DNA from: Archivesica marissinica
Taxonomy: Eukaryota > Mollusca > Bivalvia > Venerida > Vesicomyidae
DNA length: 64,000 nt
Assembly: GCA_014843695.1 (NCBI GenBank)
Contig: CM026386.1
Span: 16,269,489 to 16,333,488 of the forward strand
Reading direction: 5' to 3'
Below, piece after piece: positions 22,353 through 34,000 of the stretch; within the stretch, counting starts at the first letter, position 1, and each line of letters begins with the position of its first letter. Under the pieces are notes generated by a model that saw only the letters and a program-made list of their open reading frames with translations, did not search any database and had not been told where the DNA came from. A program made the position numbers and the translations under genes.

Positions 22353-25300
22353 TCAATTCCGCTTCTGTCTCTTTGGTTGTGGCTGTACCTCTGATGCCCG
22401 CGGTTTGGGACAGGAGATATCCTTCGACTCGTCATCACAAAAGTCACGTATGTGATCGAAAAGATATGTCTGCCGTTTTATATCAAGTCCTGGCGGTGGC
22501 ACTACAGGAGGCAAATCAGCTGGAGGGAGACAGGCAGGATTCTTTAACAACTGGAATACAGTTGTGTCTGCCGAGTCAGCGTATTCCTTGGCAATCACTT
22601 GCCCTGGTGTTGAGGAATCAAAGCTGAAAAAATAAGGTCAAACATTAGTTGAGGCTCAACACTGGCGGCGGAGTAATGGAATATTCTTGACTGTTGAAAT
22701 GAAAATGATTTATAAGACTATGTCTGGTGGTTTATTCCTTGTATTCTAAGAGCGTCTGTAATTGCTAATAGAAAGCAATGTAGCGGTTTAATAAATAATC
22801 ATTATATTTTCATTACATCCAGGCTTATAGGGAAATACTACACAAGATCAAGGTTGGGGTTCACTCCAGCCTACTCCAGTATATTCTTATCCGATCATTA
22901 AAATATCATCGCTTCAGGTGCGAAAGGTCCGGAGTTCGAGCCCTGCTGGAGCCGTTACGATTGTGCCCTTAGGCAAGGTATTTAAATTCCACGTTGCCTC
23001 TTCTCTCTCCCTCATGTCGAGAGTGATTAATTAAAGTTGAAAGAACCTGTTTCGCAATCAAGCTAAAATAAATTTGTATAAACTAAAAATATCATCACTT
23101 GTTAGCACGGTCCAATGAGAATGATTCATATAAGTTGTTAAATCTTGTTTCGCTATCCTTGTAAACTATATAAAGTTTAAATTGTATCCGATCACTAAAA
23201 ATAGCATGTGAAACGCACCTGAAATGTTGGAAGCTCTTGATTCCAGGTAATGGTCGAAAGTATGGTTCCAGGAATGTCTGCCAATTGTAGGAGTTCACAT
23301 AGCTTGTCCCATCCTCGAGTCCAACCAACTGGGCTATATTGACTCCTGTCACCGTGCTCATGCGAACAACATCTGCAATATCCTCAAGTTTGCACACACG
23401 GGTCCTTCTAAAATACTGTTTAACCAGACCAAAGCACCAGTCTGGTGCAAACTGTGTGTGTCCAGCTATGAGAAAGTTCAGTGTTATATCCAGGTGCAGT
23501 TTGTGCATCACTCTCCAAGCCATGTACCAGAGAACAAAACGATTTTTGTTCTGACCCGAACAATTATCACAGTGAAGATCCACAGAAGTTTCACCAACAC
23601 CATAATTATCAAAGAAATTGTGCAGGTAGCTGATCACACTACTTGATCCTTTACTGGATGACATGCCTTCATCTATCAGATAGTTAACTTGCTGTGGCAT
23701 CCCTTCACAACAAATTCCAAACAGGCCACACTTCCGCGGAGTTAGGAAGTACATTGGTCCAGGTTGAAGAGGGTCGCATGGAAAATGAACCTGAAAAATA
23801 AGAACAAAATAATATATAAAAGTGAATGAATAAAACATTAAGTGAATATAATTCACTTTTTATTAAGTCTATACAAATTTATGTTAGCTCGATTGCGAAA
23901 CAAGTTTTTACAACATTAGTTTAATTGCTTTCGAGACTTCATTCATGATGGAAGCCTTCGCCACGAGGGAGAGTATACAGATAATATACTATTATGTGTC
24001 TTGCCTAAGGAAATCACCACCTTGTTTCCAGCAGGGATTAAACTCGCAACCTTTGATTACGAGGTGAACATACATGTACCATAATAATCACTACCATGCC
24101 TCCACTGTTTCACTTAGTTGTTTACATTATTAATCTGGTTTCACTACAGGCACAGTACATGTATACAGGCACAGTACATGTATACAGGCACAGTACATGT
24201 ATACAGGCACAGTACATGTATGTATACAGGCACAGTACATGTATACAGGCACAGTACATGTATACAGGCACAGTACATGTATACAGGCACAGTACATGTA
24301 TACAGGCACAGTACATGTATATTGATTGCACAATGCATACTGACAAGTATTCCAGGTCGCAAAACAATAGAAAATGGAAATAAAATTTCATCTGTGAAAA
24401 TTAAGCTTGTGGAGATTGAATGATGAACAATATTTTTTTAATCAGGGACTGGTCAAGTATTAAATGAGCAGTTAGGGATAGTGTGGTCTAGTCTAATCCA
24501 TACGCCTGTACATGTTTGTGTACATTGATGTGTAAAATTGCTGTATGAGGTGTAAAAATGAAATACACACCTGCTGAGCAAAGTGGAAACTGTCGTGCAT
24601 TCTCGATGGGCGACTAGCAGGTGCTGATAGCTGTAGTTTCAAATTGAAATCCTGGCAAACGGATTTGCAATTGTTCACCATCTCTTGATACAACGACCGT
24701 TCCTTGGAGACGAGGGAAAGATGTTCTTCCTGCTTTCGTAGCTTTGCAGATTTAACCACCTCTGGCAGATTTGCACTCCTGAACACTTGGTAATTGTTTT
24801 TCTGGCAGACCCAGCACAAATCAGACATGGGCTTGGTCCTTACTACATGTGGCATCAGTGTTTTCCATAGGTGTCTGAATGCGCTTAGCTGCACAGCCCG
24901 ATATTCTGAAAAAAGAAGGCGATATTTTGAATTGATGTGCAAGTGATGAAAAACTATAATGTAGCAACTCCAACAATTCTTCTGAAAGTATTAATATTAC
25001 AATTGTGCAGACATGGGTATCTTCCACTGATTTGTACATCAACATTTTTAATAGATCTAATACATGTGCATAGATTAATAAAAACCTAGCAGCACCTGCA
25101 ATGTGCTGCAAGAATTTTAAAAATAGAATTCTTTATTCTGGCGTCATTGTAACCTCGTGCGTTGCCTGTCGTCCTGCGGTAGAGCGGCGGATTTGGAATT
25201 GTATGGTCTTGGGTTCGATACTCGGTCAGGCCATGTATGTATTGAGCAAGGCAAACAGACTTACCAAGTGATTCCATAGATGTCTTGTATAAACGCCACA

Positions 25301-26817
25301 CCATGGACTTCGTGACATTTGATGGGAGAAGTTTGATGTCGTATCTCTTTTGCCCTGGGTGACGTCCTGGCAAAATTACGGCATGTTCTTCGGCATAATT
25401 TGTGATGAACGTGACAACCCGTAGAATATCATCATGCTTTAAATAATGTCGATTCCGCTCCTGGCGGCCACCACTCATTTTCTTACGAGGCACCAAACCA
25501 TGTTCTTTGTACCACTGAAACAAGGCTGTGAGTTTATCCTGGCTGATGCTGGAAAGATAAATAATGAAATTCAATAATAATTTAAGTCGAGAAATAAAAC
25601 ACTGGCGTGTATGTATGTATGTATGTTCCATTAATGTTAAGCCCTTGTGGTGACCTAGACATGCTTTCCTTGGACAGGCTTAGTCGACATAAGCGGTGTG
25701 CAAGATGCCTTGCTCAATGACACCACGTAAGTGCCCTGACCGAGTACCGAACCTGGGGACCTTCAATTTCAAATCTGACACTCTACCACTGGACGCCACA
25801 TGATTAGATACAGAAACCCGACAAGGTAGCAATGGGGGTATTCCTGTGTATACCCATCTACTTTTGTTGTGGTCTTATGATTCGGCTAACCTGGTACATG
25901 TATGTATTGCGATGAATCCTCACCGTTGCATGTATTTTGCTGAACAACACTGACAGTGCAATACTAAATGTATGTGCAGGTTTGGTTAACTCTCTTTTTT
26001 AATAATATGTATACGGTAGCACTTTAAATTTTATGTAGACATGAGATGATAAGGAAACAATAAAATATACTTACTCATGTATGAATCGGAAGGCGCTACG
26101 ACATACGTTCACTCCTTCTATCATGTATTGAGTTTTCTGGTGAGACCGTTCTTTCTGCACACGTTGTTTCTTTCGTTGTGTCATTACACTTCTGTTGGTC
26201 ATGCAGCTTATTTTGCCAAGTAATACGAGATCCTTCTCGTAACTTGTGAGTTCACTCATCTCGAGACGACATCGATAAATGAACTCGGTATCAATATTGG
26301 CAGAGCACGACTTCATTAAATCATCCATTTTCTTCCGCCTTTTCAAACAATCACACTTGAAATTATTTATTTTTAAAATTTCCTGGTCCGTATCATCCAT
26401 GATGCCACAGACATTTTTCATAGCATCGTCTATTTCCTCTGTAACCATAACATCTAACACAGGACCATCATCACGTGGACAACAATTGTCTATAATATAA
26501 GCTTGTTGTATGTCCTCTAGGCCTACTCCAGCCTGCAGCAGCTTAGCACAAGCATCATCATGTACATCTTGTACAACTGGGGTAGGACCACTGGCGGCAC
26601 ACTCTAGTGGAGAAGTTGTGATATCAATATCGGGTATAACTGTCTCAGTCTCAGAATCGGAATCAGAATCAGAAGACCTGACATCATCATCATCTTCATC
26701 ATTCAAGAAATAATCTTTGATCAAGCCAGTCCACTCACTAACCGAGTTTGCTGCCGTCAAATTTAACATATCCAGCTCATTGAGTGCCTTTGCAACAAGG
26801 ATATCCTTTCTATTCAT
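22353..26817 (-). CDS. Five-exon DUF7869-like, RNase-H-fold transposase-like protein, 734 aa
   Basis: The exons on the minus strand are 26817-26075, 25548-25265, 24905-24571, 23790-23219 and 22623-22353. All four introns have GT-AG ends, the phases (2, 1, 0, 2) match, and the total of 2205 nt is exactly 735 codons including TGA. In order the protein has an acidic N-terminus (about 30-130), a basic and Cys-containing region (CDCLKRRKKMDDLM, about 170-245), a conserved helical block (VTFITNYAEEHAVILPGR), a CxxC element (MSDLCWVCQ), then a core with LQPGPMYFLTPRKCGLFG, VDLHCDNCSGQNKNR (Asp529) and GHTQFAPDWCFGL (Asp571), and a C-terminus with LPPVVPPPGL. I recall this layout from many unnamed invertebrate proteins, which I believe are grouped as DUF7869. 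The DNC-GQNKN and GHT motifs suggest an RNase-H-like nuclease fold. Residue 450 is His in SFHFAQQ where I recall Asp in relatives, so activity is uncertain. A transposase role is inference from the flanking inverted repeats. Confidence 0.82.
22911..23085 (+). repeat. SINE family C, 5'-truncated, with target duplication
   Basis: Body and tail of family C (GGTGCGAAAGGTCCGGAGTT, then CAATCAAGCTAAAATAAATT). It is flanked by perfect 11-bp duplications AAAATATCATC at 22900-22910 and 23086-23096. It sits in the last intron of the DUF7869-like gene, antisense to it, and lacks the start of the tRNA head. Confidence 0.88.
23869..24075 (-). repeat. SINE family C, old copy
   Basis: The tail TATACAAATTTATGTTAGCTC, ATTGCGAAACAAG and CGCCACGAGGGAGAG are recognisable, but the body is diverged and carries an insertion. 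It lies in intron 3 of the DUF7869-like gene, sense orientation. Confidence 0.75.
24147..24325. repeat. 19-bp minisatellite in intron 3
   Basis: About 9.5 nearly perfect copies of CAGGCACAGTACATGTATA. One unit carries a 4-bp insertion. Each unit contains the palindrome TACATGTA. The open frames on both strands are repeat artefacts. Confidence 0.94.
25150..25254 (+). repeat. SINE family E in intron 2, abutting a splice donor
   Basis: The head GTCCTGCGGTAGAGCGGCGG and box B GGGTTCGATACTCGG mark a tRNA-derived SINE. Its 3' truncated end lies only about 10 bp from the donor of exon 2 at 25264-25263 (minus strand), yet the donor GTAAGT is intact. Confidence 0.72.
25640..25802 (-). repeat. SINE family E in intron 1
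   Basis: The reverse complement reads TGGCGTCCAGTGGTAGAGTG, then GGTTCGGTACTCGGTCAGG (box B) and a CACTTACGTGGTGTCATTGAG body. This is the best-preserved E copy in the window. Confidence 0.78.
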
Positions 26818-27423
26818 TTTGTAGATATTAATTCACTGTGTAGTTGTACAATTATATTATTTAATCTGCTTTAAATCATGAACAAATGCGAGCAAGATTA
26901 CATAAACAACGTTAGAACATAGGCGCAGCCATCTTGAATTACCCAGAATCCTTAGCGTGAAACGCTACTATGACACATGTGACCTGCAGCGGGCCAATCA
27001 GCGACTGAATATTAATTAGTTAAGCTGATGTATAGCAACACACGTGGTTTGTTGATGGTTAGTTCTCGATTCCTATTGGCCAACGATGAAGTCATACTAA
27101 TGTAGCAGTCAAATGACGTCATAGGGGATTCCTTTCCGCGTATTTTGATACCAAATAGTAGGGTAATCCCTAGAGCTTTCATGTACTTTCCGATTGTTGA
27201 AAATGTAGGAAAAACAGCCCAATAATGCCCTTTGTTTCAATCCTGTGGATCAGTATGCTTCACTAATCAACAAAATTAGGAAAGTGTGTGTGCCATTGAT
27301 TCGAATTAGAATGATCCTAGGTGTTAATTAGGTCATTAATAGATCGTTTTCCTTCGAAACTCAATTTTTACCAGATAGTGCATTTTTCACTTGATAGCTT
27401 GTTTACTCAAAAAGTGCATGTGC

Positions 27424-27459
27424 GACATGCGACTGATTATGCCGTGGTGAGTCACATAT
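27424..27459 (-). repeat. Right terminal inverted repeat of the 6.16-kb element
   Basis: The reverse complement starts ATATGTGACTCACCACGGCA and differs from the left repeat at three positions. Confidence 0.8.
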
Positions 27460-28522
27460 ATACATTTAACACGGGCTTTACATGGAACTGAAATCAGCTA
27501 ATTATTTGGTGGCTAACTGTACGGCCCTGGCATGTGGTTTTGTAGCAATCATTTGCACACAAATTGGGTCAACTAATTTTACCCTGGCTGTTATGAGCCG
27601 TGAAACGTTTTAACAGATTTCCCTGTTATATACCGTCCATACTCGCCTATAAGACGGGGATATTTCCCGCTGATTTAAGGCTCAAAGTCAGGGTCCCGTC
27701 TAAAAAGCGGGTCACAAAACATGACCTAAAAGTTTTCAGTCATTATCAGTTGGTTTGGCATTTTCTAAATGTCAGCCAGCTATATTATATTTGGCCAATT
27801 TGATCCATTTTTATACTTTTTTCACCGACTTTTTGACGGGTATTAAATGTAATAATAACTGACATTAAATATATACATATTTGTTAATTCATATATTCAT
27901 GCAATATTAATATTATTTTCATTAAATGAACAAAACACTAAAGTGTAAATTAATTCGAAATATGTGGAAAAGTTAGCAATGACACCAGTTGGTCACAGTT
28001 TTCAAAAAGTCAGTCATACAGAAGTGTTTATCTGGGTTTATTGTTTGGCAACATTAAACTGAGACAAATTAATCTCCGTCAACGCCTTCATAACTTTTCG
28101 TGCAAATCACAATAATTACCGAACCGTTTATAATCGCCGGGTGCACCAAATACAAAATTTGTATATGTGTATATAATTTGTTTTGACCAATTTGATCCCT
28201 TTTTATACATTTTTTCACCGACTTTGGGTATTAAATGAACACATTGGTAAATTAAAAACTGCGAAAGATTCTAGCCCTGGACAATTCTTATTTCAATAAT
28301 TAATATATACCCCCGTTTAAACAAATTATATGCAAAGTATATCTGGGACTCCTTTAAACGCCCCCCTTTTTTCATACCTCTTGAAACAGTCCCTATTATC
28401 CACTAGTATAGCGTATCCATAGCAACGAACCAACACGTGTGTAGAGAGCAGTTTAACCTTACATCGATTTCCATATTTGGACATGGGCTGAAGCAGGGAA
28501 AAACTTCAAAGTCATTCACCAA

Positions 28523-28573
28523 CGGGCAATGCGGGCAATGGGCAATGCGGGCAACGGGCAATGCGGGCAATGC
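28523..28573. repeat. Short tandem repeat GGGCAATGC
   Basis: About six alternating copies of GGGCAATGC and CGGGCAATG-type units (one GGGCAACG). Confidence 0.8.
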
Positions 28574-29015
28574 ATCATAAAAATGGAAGCTTCATAAAAA
28601 TGGAAGGAGGGAACTAATTATCTTTGGTGTAACTTACATATGTCTTTGATCTGTGCCGGCAGCTCTGATACTGTGGGAACTAATGACATTTTGACATGTG
28701 CAGGCCAAGTAAATTTTAATTTTTTCTGAATTATGTACCAAACCTATACGGAATACAGGTTGAAAATATATTTTCCCTCGCTTTGATAACCCTACCATAA
28801 CTATAAAATATTTCAATTCGCCGACGTCAGTTTGCAATATTTGTTTTAAAACTCACTTTGAATATATGTGTCACTTTCAAAAAAAACTACCCGACGCAGT
28901 AACCAAAAGTAATCATATCAATTATCCCGGCCTAACTGGACAAAACATCATATTTTGTTGATAATTTCACAAGTTTGTGTGACATTTCTAATTGTTTTTG
29001 TTTTTTTAATTTATG

Positions 29016-29082
29016 TTTATTTACTGTCGCGACCGGATTCCCATTTGAGCGATGGGCAGTTTACCTAACAACACCTGTGTAT
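29016..29082 (-). repeat. SINE family A, 3' fragment
   Basis: TTTATTTACTGTCGCGACCGG, CATTTGAGCGATGGGCAG and TTTACCTAACA are the reverse complement of the A tail seen at 53400-53450. It is inserted inside the TA-flanked element. Confidence 0.7.
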
Positions 29083-29540
29083 TGTCCCATGCCACTACTC
29101 AATTATAAATGTGGCATGCATGGGACAATATGCAAATTGGTCGTGTCTAAGGTGATCTTATGCGGGCTAACCGTTTAATGATCGATCTGATTGGCTGTGT
29201 CTGTAAGAAAGGTTGTCCTTGTATAATTATGCCGTATATTAATTTACATATGTCGGATTTTTTGAGTAATTAGCAATAAAACATTATGTTATTGTTCACA
29301 AAAATCTTATGAATCAATTATTGAAAAATTTCTTCAACTCCTGATGTCAATTTTATCAACCCGTCTTATATGCGAGTTCATGCCAAAATCCACAGATTTC
29401 AGGACCAAAGTAGGGGGGTCGTCTTATAGGCGAGGTCGCCTTATAGTCGAGTATGTACGGTACATGACGTTTGGTGTATAGTACAATTAAACTTACCCTA
29501 TAAACTTAAACCGTGTATCGCTGACCAATATTCTATATTG

Positions 29541-29828
29541 TGTGTTTTACGTTTATTTATCGTCGCTACCGGTTGCCCATATGAGCGACGCCTCCTGAAG
29601 AGATTAGTTATTTTAGATTTTGGGAGATAGTGCATGATACAGACAGAGAGACCCATTCCAGAATCTCCTCTGGTTCTTTTACGTGCACGGTGTAAAGCAC
29701 CGACACGAGACCTCGGTTTAACGTCCCATCTGAAAGACTGTTAATTTTATTAGGGTCAGACGGCGGATCGAACCTGCGATCCCTGGATTACCAGTCTAGC
29801 GTGTTACCACTGGACTACATATCCGTCT
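29541..29828 (-). repeat. SINE family B, full length, with 13-bp target duplication
   Basis: The tRNA-like head (reverse complement TAGTCCAGTGGTAACACGCT and GGTTCGATCC), the body GGGTCTCTCTGTCTG and the shared A/B tail (GGCAACCGGTAGCGACGATA) are all present. ATATTCTATATTG flanks it at 29528-29540 and 29829-29841, a perfect target duplication. Confidence 0.92.
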
Positions 29829-30058
29829 ATATTCTATATTGGCAATAAAACCTTGTTATATATAATGGGCCATTGAGGCCCCGACATAGGGTTAAATACT
29901 AAGTTATTAAATAGTCATTTTGTGACAGTTGATTTTTCACTAATTTACTTCTGGCAAAATGACAAGTTGATATTATCAGAAACTCGATATGGCCCAATTA
30001 ATTGATCTTGGTGTGCCTGTTCTCAGGCTAACCCAAACATAGAAATATTTATTTCACT

Positions 30059-31058
30059 NNNNNNNNNNNNNNNNNNNNNNNNNNNNNNNNNNNNNNNNNN
30101 NNNNNNNNNNNNNNNNNNNNNNNNNNNNNNNNNNNNNNNNNNNNNNNNNNNNNNNNNNNNNNNNNNNNNNNNNNNNNNNNNNNNNNNNNNNNNNNNNNNN
30201 NNNNNNNNNNNNNNNNNNNNNNNNNNNNNNNNNNNNNNNNNNNNNNNNNNNNNNNNNNNNNNNNNNNNNNNNNNNNNNNNNNNNNNNNNNNNNNNNNNNN
30301 NNNNNNNNNNNNNNNNNNNNNNNNNNNNNNNNNNNNNNNNNNNNNNNNNNNNNNNNNNNNNNNNNNNNNNNNNNNNNNNNNNNNNNNNNNNNNNNNNNNN
30401 NNNNNNNNNNNNNNNNNNNNNNNNNNNNNNNNNNNNNNNNNNNNNNNNNNNNNNNNNNNNNNNNNNNNNNNNNNNNNNNNNNNNNNNNNNNNNNNNNNNN
30501 NNNNNNNNNNNNNNNNNNNNNNNNNNNNNNNNNNNNNNNNNNNNNNNNNNNNNNNNNNNNNNNNNNNNNNNNNNNNNNNNNNNNNNNNNNNNNNNNNNNN
30601 NNNNNNNNNNNNNNNNNNNNNNNNNNNNNNNNNNNNNNNNNNNNNNNNNNNNNNNNNNNNNNNNNNNNNNNNNNNNNNNNNNNNNNNNNNNNNNNNNNNN
30701 NNNNNNNNNNNNNNNNNNNNNNNNNNNNNNNNNNNNNNNNNNNNNNNNNNNNNNNNNNNNNNNNNNNNNNNNNNNNNNNNNNNNNNNNNNNNNNNNNNNN
30801 NNNNNNNNNNNNNNNNNNNNNNNNNNNNNNNNNNNNNNNNNNNNNNNNNNNNNNNNNNNNNNNNNNNNNNNNNNNNNNNNNNNNNNNNNNNNNNNNNNNN
30901 NNNNNNNNNNNNNNNNNNNNNNNNNNNNNNNNNNNNNNNNNNNNNNNNNNNNNNNNNNNNNNNNNNNNNNNNNNNNNNNNNNNNNNNNNNNNNNNNNNNN
31001 NNNNNNNNNNNNNNNNNNNNNNNNNNNNNNNNNNNNNNNNNNNNNNNNNNNNNNNNNN
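30059..31058. other. Assembly gap of exactly 1000 N
   Basis: The round number suggests a placeholder. The right side is satellite and the left side is not, so the satellite's left edge is hidden in the gap and the real length is unknown. Confidence 0.97.
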
Positions 31059-34000
31059 TACGACACAACAAGTACAAGGCACGTAGCGTATGTACAGAGC
31101 ACATACCGTATGACACGACAAGTACAATGCACGTAGAGTGTGTACAGAACACATATCGTATGACACAACAAGTACAAGGCACGTATCGTATGTACAGAGC
31201 ACATATCGTACGACACAACAAGTACAAGGCACGTCACGTAGGTACAGAGCACATACCGTACGACACAACAAGTACAAGGCACGTAGCGTATGTACAGAGC
31301 ACATATCGTACGACACAACAAGTACAAGGCACGTCGCGTAGGTACAGGGCACATACCGTAAGACACAACAAGTACAAGGCACGTCGCGTATGTACAGGGC
31401 ACATATCGTACGACACAAGAAGTACAAGGCACGTAGCGTGTGTACATAACACATATCGTACGACACAACAAGTACAAGGCACGTAGCGTAGGTACAGAGC
31501 ACATACCGTACGACACAACAAGTACAAGGCACGTCACGTATGTACAGGGCACATATCGTACGACACAAGAAGTACAAGGCACGTAGCGTGTGTACAGAGC
31601 ACATATCATACGACACAACAAGTACAAGGCATGTCGCGTAGGTACAGGGCACATATCGTACGACACAACAAGTACAAGGCACGTAGCGTATGTACAGGGC
31701 ACATATCGTACGACACAACAAGTACAAGGCACGTAGCGTGGTACAGAGCACATATCGTACGACACAACAAGTACAAGGCACGTCGCGTATGTACAGGGCA
31801 CATATCGTACGACACAACAAGTACAAGGCACGTAGCGTATGTACAGGGCACATATCGTACGACACAACAAGTACAAGGCACGTAGCGTGTGTACAGGGCA
31901 CATATCGTACGACACAACAAGTACAAGGCACGTAGCGTAGGTACAGAGCACATATCGTACGACACAACAAGTACAAGGCACGTCGCGTATGTACAGAGCA
32001 CATATCGTACGACACAACAAGTACAAGGCACGTAGCGTAGGTACAGGGCACATATCGTACGACACAACAAGTACAAGGCACGTAGCGTAGGTACAGGGCA
32101 CATATCGTACGACACAACAAGTACAAGGCACGTAGCTTATGTACAGGGCACATATCGTACGACACAACAAGTACAAGGCATGTAGCGTAGGTACAGGGCA
32201 CATATCGTACAAAACAACAAGTTCAAGGCACGTAGCGTATGTACAGGGCACATATCGTACGACACAACAAGTACAAGGCACGTCGCGTGTGTATAGGGCA
32301 CATATCGTACGACACAACAAGTACAAGGCACGTAGCGTAGGTACAGAGCACATATCGTACGACACAACAAGTACAAGGCACGTCGCGTGTGTACAGAGCA
32401 CATATCGTACGACACAACAAGTACAAGGCACGTCGCGTAGGTACAGAGCACATATCGTACGACACAACAAGTACAAGGCACGTAGCGTATGTACAGAGCA
32501 CATATCGTACGACACAACAAGTACAAGGCACGTAGCGTGTGTACAGAACACATATCGTACGACACAACAAGTACAAGGCACGTAGCGTGTGTACAGAGCA
32601 CATATCGTACGACACAACAAGTACAAGGCACGTAGCGTATGTACAGAGCACATATCGTACGACACAACAAGTACAAGGCACGTAGCGTGTGTACAGACAC
32701 ATATTGACACAACAAGTACAAGGCACGTACGTATGTACAGAGCACATATCGTACGACACAACAAGTACAAGGCACGTCGCGTAGGTACAGAGCACATACC
32801 GTACGACACAACAAGTACAAGGCACGTAGCGTATGTACAGAGCACATATCGTACGACACAACAAGTACAAGGCACGTCGCGTAGGTACAGGGCACATACC
32901 GTACGACACAACAAGTACAAGGCACGTCGCGTAGTACAGGGCACATCGTACGACACAACAAGTACAAGGCACGTAGTGTGTACAGACACATCGTACGACA
33001 CAACAAGTACAAGGCACGTAGCGTAGGTACAGAGCACATACCGTACGACACAACAAGTACAAGGCACGTCACGTATGTACAGGGCACATATCGTACGACA
33101 CAACAAGTACAAGGCACGTAGCGTGTGTACAGAGCACATATCGTACGACACAACAAGTACAAGGCACGTCGCGTAGGTACAGGGCACATATCGTACGACA
33201 CAACAAGTACAAGGCACGTAGCGTATGTACAGGGCACATATCGTACGACACAACAAGTACAAGGCACGTAGCGTGTGTACAGGGCACATATCGTACGACA
33301 CAACAAGTACAAGGCACGTAGCGTAGGTACAGAGCACATATCGTACGACACAACAAGTACAAGGCACGTAGCGTATGTACAGGGCACATATCGTACGACA
33401 CAACAAGTACAAGGCACGTAGCGTAGGTACAGGGCACATATCGTACGACACAACAAGTACAAGGCACGTAGCGTAGGTACAGGGCACATATCGTACGACA
33501 CAACAAGTACAAGGCACGTAGCGTATGTACAGGGCACATATCGTACGACACAACAAGTACAAGGCACGTAGCGTATGTACAGGGCACATATCGTACGACA
33601 CAACAAGTACAAGGCACGTCGCGTATGTACAGGGCACATACCGTACGACACAACAAGTACAAGGCACGTCGCGTAGGTACAGGGCACATATCGTACGACA
33701 CAACAAGTACAAGGCACGTAGCGTATGTACAGGGCACATATCGTACGACACAACAAGTACAAGGCACGTAGCGTATGTACAGAGCACATATCGTACGACA
33801 CAACAAGTACAAGGCACGTAGCGTATGTACAGAGCACATATCGTACGACACAACAAGTACAAGGCACGTCGCGTATGTACAGGGCACATATCGTACGACA
33901 CAACAAGTACAAGGCACGTAGCGTGTGTACAGAGCACATATCGTACGACACAACAAGTACAAGGCACGTAGCGTATGTACAGAGCACATATCGTACGACA

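Larger units (their letters stand above)
21301..27459 (-). mobile_element. Candidate undescribed DNA transposon with 36-bp TIRs and a DUF7869-like gene
   Basis: Two 36-bp sequences in opposite orientation (33 of 36 identical) lie 6.16 kb apart and enclose one complete multi-exon gene on the minus strand. ATG is about 640 bp inside the right repeat and the stop about 1050 bp inside the left. No other copy of the repeat occurs in the window. TAACAC is found just outside both ends (21295-21300 and 27467-27472), a possible short target duplication if the right end is extended by a few bases. The left flank inside the element also has an imperfect inverted pair (21867-21892 and 22160-22182). The four introns carry four SINEs and a 19-bp array, whereas no exon is interrupted. 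Confidence 0.6.
27633..29460. mobile_element. TA-flanked inverted-repeat DNA element, 1.83 kb
   Basis: The left end CCGTCCATACTCGCCTATAA and the reverse complement of the right end CCGTACATACTCGACTATAA are inverted repeats. Both are bordered by TA (27631-27632 and 29461-29462). Further CGTCTTATA-GCGAG words near the right end (29365 and 29420) are subterminal repeats. Inside, a segment of about 55 bp (TTTGATCC, TTTTTTCACCGACTTT, GGGTATTAAATG) is present twice (27792-27850 and 28184-28236). No transposase is seen, so it is non-autonomous. Superfamily is uncertain; the TA target suggests the IS630-Tc1-mariner group. Confidence 0.65.
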
